DNA of 64,000 bases from Colias croceus. Lineage: Eukaryota; Arthropoda; Insecta; Lepidoptera; Pieridae. Every line of letters starts with the position of its first letter. Within the stretch, counting starts at the first letter, position 1. Positions 35,401-47,400 of this stretch are shown here, piece by piece. The stretch covers positions 5,716,501 through 5,780,500 of the forward strand of contig NC_059564.1 of assembly GCF_905220415.1 (NCBI RefSeq), in the 5' to 3' direction. The translations under genes and the position numbers were made by a program. The notes under the pieces were generated by a model. The model was not told where the DNA came from and did not search any database. It worked only from the letters and a program-made list of their open reading frames with translations.

Positions 35401-38400
35401 ACCGGGCTCGGAAATTTTTAGACAACCTTTTAATAGACGATTGTGAGTTGTAGTTTGTAGTGTAGTTGTTTATGTTATGTCATTGAATTCGGTCGGTCGA
35501 TTGGTGGTTAAAGCATGTATGCGCTTTTATAGTCTATTGAATTGGCACATGTTTTGCATGATCGAGCTTTAATATGTAAAGGGAACGTGGAATCATTTAA
35601 AACTTGTTAAATAGGTAAATAATTAAAATTGAAAAATTGGTTATGTTTAGCGATATTTACAGGAATGCAGTTTTAATACAGGTCTTGCATAAAAATAACA
35701 GTAACAATAAATAAATGGTTCTTACTAACACATTCTTACACTATACACTTCTTAGCATGTCTTCTTCTATTTTCAGTACAATTATCTAATGAAAATAATA
35801 GACTAAACTAACTTAGCCTTTAAGATATTTATATTGTGAATTTAATAAATTGTTTGCAAAAATTAGAGTTTCCGTACTAAATTTAAAATTGAATTGATTC
35901 AATTAATATAACAAGTTGCAAGCAATCATTTAAAAGTGAGGCATATTTGTGTCTTATGTGTATTTAACATCCCTTTTTTATCATAGCAAATACCGATTTT
36001 ATAAAATCGTAATGCAACTCTTTTGAAAATAACAATATAAAATATTTAAAGTTATTTAGAAATAAATATTTTACTGAGAAGCCGAAGGACGCGAGTTCTC
36101 GCTTCGTGTTTAATTTTTTTATATTCTTTAAAAATTTCTCATTTAATAATGCTATAGAACTTACATATTATATCAAAAAATAATATTATTTCTTAGTATT
36201 AGAATAGGTTTTATATGCATATTGGTGTGCAGGTAGGCGGTTTCACATTCATGGGCCACTTCACGTGGATAGACGTGCCCGAGTGGGAGAAGAAACGCCG
36301 CGGGTCAGATATAGCGCCCACTTGGTGAGTTCTGGAAGTAGGATATAATAGATAGTGCTGGAAGTGATTACGACGTTAGTACGAGGCTCTCTGTGCTACT
36401 TTTTCACATGTTGTAACTAAAATTTTTGAAGTGAAATTTCTTTAGGCACGTTGAGAGTAAAATTTCAAGGTAGCGCCATGGCAATACCGTCACGACATAG
36501 CGTAATGCGACGATTTTGGTATCTTTGAATCTTGCCAAAGAAGTTTCACTTCTGACACGTGTGCTCGGCACACACGCTTTTTTTATAGGTCCTTAACAAA
36601 CATGTTTCATTATAACAGGTCACCAACAATGGCTGGCGGGTTGTTCGCTATAAACCGTCAGTACTACTGGGAATTAGGAGCTTACGACGAACAGATGGCA
36701 GGCTGGGGAGGAGAAAATCTCGAAATGTCCTTTAGGATATGGCAGTGTGAGTTCTACTACCATTGCAGTAATTAGACTGACAATCGACTATTAAAATGTT
36801 TGAACGGCGATGTAACGTTCATTGAAATTTAGACCTTATTTCCTAGCAGTAATGCTCAAAATTGTATGCGTCCATTAGAAAGCTCTGTCTTGAGTTTTTC
36901 TTCAAACAATTTTTTAAAATGATTGTGAGTGAGTTTAGTTGTTTATTGTACGTCAATGTTTGATACTGATGTGAGTTTGTGTATGCTAATTTTTTGTCGG
37001 TTATTTAACAACGGCGTATCGTTAAATAAAACTTAATTCCACGACGCCGTTTAATAAAGAGCCTAGGCCGTTAATGAAACGTCTGATTTACCCAATTGAC
37101 TGCCACATACAAATATAATACAAAAATAATTATTATTTATGAAAAAAATTGAAGAATAGAAATCATGATTACCTACTTGGATTTTTTATGTTCAAAAGAT
37201 TCCAAATACAATCAAGTATAAATAAAAACAAAGAACTATAAGAACCACAGGACAGTTCTTTGGCAATTGGCATATATATTATGTAGTTAGATATAAGTTA
37301 CATATTATTTAAAATTGAATTGTAACATTGACATGATTTTAAAAGAGCAAGTATGGAGTTTTTTGCCGGTTCTTCTCCATAGATACTGCTTTCCGAATCG
37401 GTGGTAAATGTTAAAAATATTACGACGATTCGAAAGTGCTTAAGAAGTCTAATTGAATAAATAAATGTTTTAGTTTGAGTTTAAATAAACATACAAATGC
37501 TTGTATTCCAGGCGGTGGAACATTAGAGACGATTCCGTGTTCTCGCGTGGGCCACGTGTTCCGCTCGTTCCACCCGTACGGGCTGCCCGCTAATTCCGAT
37601 ACACATGGTGAGATATTTATTGATTTTTTTTATATTTTTAGATTTTTCAGCAAAGAATTTGTGCCCTACCTGATGCCACCTATATGATTTGATAAACACT
37701 AGTGGTATCACAGATTTTTTTACGATTTTTTGGACTTATTCACTCTTCTCATGACTATTATTTGTAGTAATGTCATTTTTTTTGTATTTTCAAATAATCA
37801 GTGGTAATTATTTTTAAACGTTGGTTGGTTGTACTTGTGTCTATAACAATACTTGTCTGAATTTCAGGTATAAATACAGCGCGTATGGCCGAAGTATGGA
37901 TGGATGAATATGCAGAACTGTTTTATTTGCATCGACCTGATTTGAGGGTGAGTTTTTGTTGACTTTTTATACATCCTATATAACTACCCAATTATTAACT
38001 CAGCCCCCGGAATCACAGACACAATAGAAAATCTATTGTAGAATGTGTTTTTGAATTGTGTTTTTCGCAGAATAATCCAAAAATCGGTGACGTCACCCAT
38101 CGCCGAATACTGCGCGAGAAGCTACGCTGCAAAAGCTTCGGCTGGTATCTCTCTCGTGTGTATAGAGATAAATTCGTGCCTGTCAGAGATGTTAGTGAGT
38201 TTGGCAGGTAAATGTAGTGTTTATTTATATTTTTAACTGACTTTTTTTAAAAAAGAAAAGGGTCTCAGTTCTATGGTTTTTGTGCGTTTTCTTTTATTTC
38301 ACATGTTCTTAAAATAAAATTAACCATCTTCGTTTTGTGATGTCGGATTTTTTGTATGTCTCTGCTTTGAAATACGATCTCTAATGTTTTATATTTTTAC

Positions 38401-41400
38401 AATAAAGAAACCCACATACTTACATGTATAAATAATTATTTTTAAAATCAATAAGAAAACTATAAATTTTGATAAATAAAATACTATTTTAGGTTCCAAA
38501 ACCCGTCTACAGGTATGTGCCTAGACAGTCTACAGAGAGAAGGTGAAGCCAGCCCTCTAGGATTATATCCTTGTCATAAGGTAATACATATATTATTTAT
38601 TTATTTAAATTTATAACACTATAACTTGCATCCTCGTCTTTGCTCGCATTGTACCCGTGTCAAGAGTTGCCTTTGTTCTTGTCTAGAATCCTTCTCATTT
38701 TTTTTATATATATTTTTTATAAACAAATCAATGTTTTTGTGTACTTCTGAAGTGGAAAAATTCTGAGTATAAATATAAATAATAATTTTTAATAATTTTC
38801 ACACACCCATACTAAGCTTTCGCTTGTGTTATGGAAACCAGATGGCTGATAAACATACATATATAATTTTAAATAAATACTTATATAGATAATTAACACC
38901 CAGACACAGAGCAAACATCTATGTTCATCACACAAATATTTGCCCCGGGTGGGAATCGAACCCACAACCTCTGGCTTGGAAGGCAGGGCCACTACCAAAT
39001 AATTCAACCTGTCAGTCATAATTCAAGTTCTCAAACTCAAACTGAAACATTTATTTATTCAATTAGACTCTTCTAGAAGCACTTTTGAATCGTCATTACA
39101 TAGTTTTACAGTTTAAAACCGATTCGGAAAGTAGTTTCTATGGAGAAAAGATGGCTCAAAACTCCGTAGTTGCTCTTTTAAAATCATTTCAATTTGCGAT
39201 GTAAATTTCTGAAATCGTTTAAGTAGTGTCAAAGCTACAGACAAATAAAATATTCACTATTTATAATAATAAGTTTTATTTTTTTTTATTTTAAAGGGTC
39301 TAGAAGCAACCCAGTATTTTGCTCTCTCCCTCAAAGGTGAGCTTAGGGACGAAGAAAAATGTGCTGAATTACAGTATACCAGGTATTAACCAATTCTAGA
39401 TATAAAAATATAATATTTTTTATGTATCTATAAAAAAAACATACATACAGACGAATATAGAACCTTCCGTTTTTATTTTTGGAAGTTTAAAAATACAGAT
39501 CAATCAATTGGTTTTACTGTCCAATGTCCATACTTTTTTTGAAATAATTCTTTGTTTTTTTAGATGTAAGTACCTACTTCATCACTAGTCATTTGTCATT
39601 CTAACAATTTATTTGCGGCATCCGAATTGATAAAGATAAATAAATAACCTTACATAAGTAAAAAATTTAATTCTTATAATAGGTAAAAATAACTGTGATA
39701 TTGAAAAATATACTTTAACCCATGGATATAAGATTTAAATCGTGTTTTAAACCCGTATAGGTCTCTAGCTGACAGTGACAGCGGTCGGCGAGTGTTAATG
39801 GTCACTTGCCATGGAAAGCTAAGAGGACAGGTTTGTATTAAAATATTATCTATGTTATTTATTTTTGTAACGTTTGCATTTCAAGGATTTGCATCATATT
39901 CGTTATAATAGTTTTGTGTAAATACGTAACATATTAGGCTTGAGTAAAATTGTCAAAAATTGAATTTGAAAAATAATTATTATGTCAAAAATCCATAATC
40001 TGGCAAATGATTTTTGATTTGAGTTTTGGAGAATCTACAGTAATTTGCCACGAGCAGCTATCTGTCAATGAAAGTCCCGTCAAAATCGGTCCAGCCGTTC
40101 CAGGAATTAGCCGGAACAAAAAGACGGAAAAATATTGAAAAAAATACTATTTTGGTATATGTACCGTGTACACACATAGGCATTTAGAAAAAACGTTTAT
40201 TTAATATTAAAAATAGACACCCCATTTTTTTGTATAGGTTTTTACTTGCTTTTATTTATTTTGTTTTTATCGTTGAATGTTTTTTCTTTCTTTATGAACA
40301 CAGCGTTGGAAACACCTGCCCTCCGGTGAGATCCAACACGTGGAATCATCTCTCTGTCTGACCGCGTCCCGAGCGAGTGACGTCACCGCGCGACGTTGCC
40401 GCACCGACCCGCAACAAGTGTGGCGAGTTGACTACACTGACGAGAACGGGTTTAGGCTTAATAGTGAGTTGTTATTCGTTCAAATTCAAAATTAATTTAT
40501 TTCTCAATTTAATAATTTTGTCGACGAATAGTTGTCACTATTTCCTGTCAAAACATGCTAACTGTCGATGACTATAAATTCGTATGAATTTTTCTTCGTA
40601 CGAATCGTGCCTAGGGCTCGGACGTTGTTTATACGACGTTCGACCCAACTACCCTCACTTTGCTTAATTCAGTGATACATACATTCTTCATTAGTCATAC
40701 ATTCAGTCATTTAGTGATTAATGATTACATTTAACTTTTTAGTTTGTGTATACAATTTATTGGTATTTTATTATATTTTAACGAATAATACATTAGAAAA
40801 TGTTTAATAACAGAAGACGGTGAGCCGAGCGAGCAGGAGCTAAGGTTGCAGAAGCTTAGAGGACAAAGGTAAGTTTATTGTATAATTTACCTTATACCTT
40901 TCGATAGTCTGAACTTGCTAAAATTCATCATAATTGATTCAGCTATTTAAATGTCATAAACGTACAACTTTGAAAATGCTATTACAATATTGTAATGTTA
41001 TATAGTTTCGCTGTTACAATGTAACATTGTTACTGTATTGTAATGTTATATAGTTACGCTGTTACAATGTAACATTGTTACTGTATTGTAATGTTATATA
41101 GTTACGCTGTTACTGTTATAATGTAACGTTGTTACAGTACAATGTTGTTACATTATCGCTATGACAAAAAATGTTACAATCTTGTGAAAAAAAATTGTTA
41201 CTTTGTTAATTTGTTTCTTTGTTACAAATTTACGTTTTCTAAGTCGTTATTATTTAACATATTCATAGGCGGATATCTCGTTCGCTAATGTCATACAACG
41301 AGACGGACGAGCGACGTCACCACAAAAAGGGGAAAAAGAAGGGAAGGAAAGGGAAAAAGGTATGTTTTGTTTCGTTTACAGGTTTATTACCTTTGGTTTA

Positions 41401-44400
41401 TATAACTAGCTGTTTGTCTTGGCTCCGCCTGGGTGCAAAAAAACAATAATCTATCAGAATTGAAAACATTAATTGTAAAAAATGTTAATTAAATCCTATT
41501 TCTGTGAATTCTTATAATTTATGGGCACTATTTAAATTGTTTGCGGGTCTGTCTGTGTTTCTTTATGTTAAACTAGCTTTCCGCCGGCGGCTCCGCCCGC
41601 GGTTTCAAAGAAAAACTCGCATAGTTCCCGTTCCCGTGGAATTTCCGGGATAAAATCTATCCTTTATTACTCGTGGATAATGTAGCTTTCGAATGGTGAA
41701 AGAATTTTTAAAATCGGTCCAGTAGTTTATGAGTCTTTTCATTACAATCAAACAAACAAAGTTTTCCTCTTTATAATATTAGTGTAGATTAATAAAATTT
41801 TCCTGTGATAACATCCACGTGTTATAAATGATAATGATAAAATCTTAAATCCTCCCTCCAAGTAACTATAGATAACTATTAAGTGGCAATTGTCCCAAAT
41901 AGAGTAATAAATAATGTATTTAACTCTGACACACATTTTAAAGAGAAACTTCTTTAGGCGCGTTGAGATTAAAATTTCAAACATTTCTATTAATTTTCTT
42001 ATTGTTGAACTATCTATCGTATTCGTTTATATTATTATTGTTTGTATTCTCATAATGTTAAATGAAGTGTAGTTATAAATATTTTCCTTTCAATGTTCTT
42101 GTGTTTTTTATCACGTATAATTATTGTCATGTGTGTATAATAATTTTTTGTATAGCATTGTGGTGCTTTGGCATGTCTGTAAGCCACATGTTCTGTAATT
42201 AAATAAATAAATAAATAAATAAAGGTCACGTCACGGAGTGCGGTGACGATACCTTTGCAACTTGCCAAAGAAGTTTCACTTCTGACACGTATCCATGCTG
42301 TTTTTCCCAGTCGAAAAAGGGCAAAAAGGACAAGTTTATCCTGAAACTGGTCCGCAACACGAACGGTAGCTCCCAGCACGTGGAGGCGGAGATCTTCTGC
42401 CGACACCGCCGCTTGTTGCCCAACGACTCGCTCGTGCGGGACGTCGTGGCCGCGCTCAATGATAGGGATATTGCGGTGCGTATGCATACACACACACACA
42501 CATACACACACACACACATACACACACAGACATAGACGGAGCCATGCTTAAGGTAATGCAAATAAATCTTAACCACTGCGAGGCCGCACATGATCTTCTG
42601 ATGCAGATGGTACGGGAGCTAAATTTAGATGTGGTTATAATATCAGAGCCTTATAAACAGCTTAGCAGTGGGTCCTGGCTGTCTGACCAAGATGGACACG
42701 CCGCCCTATGGGCCTGTGGTAGGAGCCCTCTGGAAAGTGTTGACCTAATCACCAAAGGCTGTGTGAAAGCGAAGATCGGCGGAATACATTTCTACAGTTG
42801 TTACGCCGCTCCTAGTCGTACAATACAGGAATTTAACGATTTCTTAGATACTATTGTAGATGATGTGCAAAGCAACTTCCCAGTGGCAATAGCGGGAGAT
42901 TTTAATGCCTGGGCAATTGACTGGGGCAGCAAAAGCACAAATGCTAGGGGAAGGGCACTGATAGAAGCAATGTCCGCAATAGATGTGGTCCTTTTGAACA
43001 AGGGGAATGAACCTACATTCAGCAGAGGGGAAGCAAGTTCAATAGTCGACCTTACCTTTGTTAGCAGCGTTCTGGCGAAGGGAAATACCTCATGGAAGGT
43101 AACTGAGGCCTACACTGGCAGCGATCATCGGGCACTGTACTGGGAGGTATCGAGCAGGCACAAAAAACCCAATACGCTGAGGAAGAAATCCAATGAAGTT
43201 GGTTGGAAAGTTAGTTCATTCGACCCCGAAATCTTCCACATAACCCTTGAAGATCGACCTTTACAACCAGGGCATGCCTCAGAGAAGGCACGGGAAGTTG
43301 TCAAGAGGGTAACATCTGCATGTGATGCAACCATGCCCCGTAAACGAAGCAGGAACCATTTGCCACCGGTTTACTGGTGGAATGATAACATTGCGCAACT
43401 TAGACAGAAGTGTATCCGTGCCAGGAGACTTTCCCAAAGATGCAGAAAGACACCCCACTTCGATCCAATTTACAAAAAATATAAAGAAGCTCGCTTAGTC
43501 TTAAACAAAGCTATCAAGGAGAGCAAAAGGAACTGCTGGACAAAAATGCTTGAGGAAGTAGAAAGTGATCCCTGGGGTAGACCTTATAAAGTAGTCATGA
43601 AAAATCTTAAATATAACCGACTCACACCACCTACTGACCCAACCCTGCTGGAGAAAATTGTGACTGTGCTATTCCCGCAGCAAACTGAATTTAAATATAA
43701 GATGGCACACAATAAGAAGGAAGTTATACCGCCTGTTACAGAGAAGGAATTATCAGACGCCTGTGGCAGAATAGGAAATACCAAAGCCCCTGGATTAGAT
43801 GGCATACCCAACGTTGCTCTAAAACAAGCGATAAAATCTGTACCAGGAATCTTTATAGACGCCTTCAACGCTTGTCTCAAGGAAGGCTTTTTCCCCACAG
43901 TCTGGAAGAGGCAAAAATTAGTATTACTCCCGAAAGGTAATAAACCTTCCACTGAGGCGTCATCCTACCGCCCTCTCTGTATGTTGGATACAGTTGGAAA
44001 AATGCTGGAGAGGATAATTCACAATCGAATTGAAGAAGCAGTCGAACCCCTCTTGTCCAACTCCCAATATGGATTCCGAAAAGGCAGATCAACCTTAGAT
44101 GCTATCGGACTAGTTATCGACACCGCAAGACAAGCGATCTCAGGGACGAGATGGAGAGGAGGCTCTAAGAATTATTGCCTCGTTGTGACACTCGATATTA
44201 AAAATGCCTTCAATTCCGCAAGATGGGATGTGATAATGTCCGCTCTCTCAAACTTGAAAGTGCCAGATGACCTTAGGGATATAGTAGCTAGCTATTTTAA
44301 AAACAGGGTCCTCATATATGACACTGAAAGTGGACCTAAAGAATACAACGTCACCGGAGGAGTCCCACAGGGTTCAGTATTAGGTCCACTTCTATGGAAT

Positions 44401-47400
44401 GTTATGTATGACGGATTGCTCAAATCGGAGTTACCAAGAGAAACACAACTGGTGGCATTTGCTGATGACCTAGCAGTAGTAGTAGTAGCTAAATACTTGG
44501 AAGAACTGAATTGGGCTTTCGATAGGACCTTCCAAGTAATTCGTCAGTGGATGAAATCGGCCGGACTGCAGTTAGCTGAACACAAAACCGAGGCCGTACT
44601 TATTACTAGCAGGAAACGGATAGAAACAACCTCACTCAGAGTCGGTAATTACGAGATCGTAACACAACCATACGTTCGCTACCTGGGAGTAATGCTGGAC
44701 ACACGCCTGAGCTTCAATAAGCATGCAGAACATGTCGCTACTAAAGCAGCAGTGGTTGCATCAACACTATCCCGACTAATGCCGAATATTGGAGGCCCTA
44801 AACAACAAAGGAGAAGGCTCCTAACATCGGTGACGACGTCAGTGCTCCTGTATGGCGCCCCACTTTGGTCGAATGCGCTGCAGCTGCAACAGCCCAAACG
44901 TCAAGTTGTATCGACGTACAGAGTTAGCGCACTACGCATTGCCAGCGCATTCCGCACTGTTTCTGTAGAGGCATCATGTGTCATCTCTGGAATGCTGCCA
45001 ATCGAAGTCTTGACTGAAGAACGAAAGAACCTTTACCATCGTCAGAAAAGCGGCACCGCACTCACAAAGACCGAGCTGAAAACGGAAGAAAGACGGAAGA
45101 GTATAGAAAAGTGGCAACGGATATGGGACACCTCTACCAAGGGAAGATGGACTCATCGCCTCATTCCACGGATTGAACCATGGGTCAATCGTAAGCACGG
45201 TGAGGTTAACTACTATCTGACCCAAATGCTTTCAGGTCACGGTTGCTACCGAGAATACCTACATCGGTTTAAGCATGAAGATTCTCCAGAGTGCCCCACC
45301 TGCGGACAAGACGAAAATGCAGAACATGTTTTCTTTATCTGTCCAGCATACAAAGAAGCCCGGGACACCTGGGAAACAACAATGGGAACAAAAGTATGTC
45401 CTGAGAACATAATCGGAGTGATGTTGTCAAACAAAGAATCATGGGAAGCAACGAGCGCTTATGCAACGGAGGTTCTGAAAGACTTACGAAAGAAAGAACG
45501 GATGCGAAAAGTGTAACGGCATAGAACATTAGTGAGAAAAGCAGCAATGCTATACGTCCCCCCGCGAAGTAAAGCCTAACGGCCATCCCGCGGGGATATG
45601 GATGGGAGAAAGAGGGTTGTTTTAGTCGGTATGGACCATGAGACCATGATCGAGACCGACATACCAGGTCGCAGATCTTGACCTGAGATACTTAACAGTA
45701 TTTTTTCCCTCTATAATAATAAAAAAAAAAAAAAAAAAACACATACACACACACATGGAATACATACACACACACACACAGATACACACTGTTGGACAAC
45801 ATAAAACACCTATACTGTTAAACTCAAATCAAATAGAATATGTCGATGAATATACATGTTTAGGACAGATCATTGCACCGGAAAATCAAATGCAAAAAGA
45901 AATTAACATCAGAATAAATAAAGCTTGGAAAAGATTCTGGTCTCTAAACAGCTGTACACACACACACATTGCATAAACACACACACACACACTGTTGGTG
46001 AAAGCAGTTTATATAAACGAACGTGTCTATGTCAAATACAGTACTCCAAAATTAATAATGCGCATGCAAATCTTCGCTAATTGTCGTATTTCCAAAATGT
46101 ATTTCATTTGACTAAACAAATTTTACTAAATTATGCATGAAGAAAATGCATTTAACCACTCTATTATTATACATATCGTCTTCGGACGCTCCGGGAATAT
46201 GACAGTTGCCGAACTGTGACAAAGATATATGCGCATTATCACTTTTGGAGTACTGTACCTATCTGTCATCGTAAAATTTTTCTCTTCCGCCCTTTACCCT
46301 TTGTGCTACGCATATAAGCTAATAAAGAATCTCAAGATTATTTAACAATCTTTACTTTTTCCTGCCTAAAACCCATCACATACACACGGAACATATTTTT
46401 TTACAATTGACTTATTCTAACGTTTGATAATAATATTATAATCTTGTACACCTTGACAAATAAAAAGTAAAAAATTGCGGGTAAGTGAATATTAAATTGT
46501 GCGATAATATCGTCCTGCGACGGTATGGCTGCGTTCGTGAGGACTGTTAACACGGATATAAAGCAACTAAATGTGACATCAAAATAAATTAGCGCCACTA
46601 CAAATTTTACAAAATAAAATTATTAAAACCATTTTTAAATATCCTTTTTTAACTTCTACAAATAAAATCTACGACGATACTAAAATAATGAATTTAAAAC
46701 AATTATACTTTTATAATACGTGTATGTTCATCCACAAAGCGCTACATAAAAACATAAATACAAATATAATATTCTCAACATCAAATCGCCACTATCCTAA
46801 TAGACGAGCTAGCTATCTTGCCCTCCCGAAGATCCGAACGAATTATGGAAGGCGAACGGCAACATACGAGGGAGCACGTTTCTATAACGGATTGCCAAGC
46901 AAATTAAAAAGTGTAAACTCATTCATTGTATTCAAAAAACAATTAGCGAAACACATCCTGGAAGACCACACGCTCAAACTTTGAATGCAATGAATGAGTA
47001 CCTAACCTAAACTTATGTTTGTAACTTACTTAGTATGTAACTTACTCTAAATTTTTAATTAACTAACGAATGATATTTTTTATAAATACCTATGTTTTAA
47101 ATTTAAGTTTCTCATGTAAGTGACTTAATGTCTTAATGGGAATAAATGTCTTTAAACCTATCAGCTGTACACACACACACACAAACATGACATATACATC
47201 GCACACGACACACCTGACACACAACTCAAACATAACAAGTGACATGACACATATTTTGCCAATTTGGATATCAAACACGAAAAATCTCTCTATAATTATT
47301 TTTGCCAATCTTCTTGTCGAATTTCAAATTTGTTTACGAGACACAAACTTTTCAACAACGCCAAAAAAATATGTACTAAATACAATTCCAAATACGTTAT

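Noticed and set aside
45755..45976. Small cellular gene of 73 codons
   Set aside because: Its core is a reverse-transcriptase fragment and its ends are AC-repeat translation.
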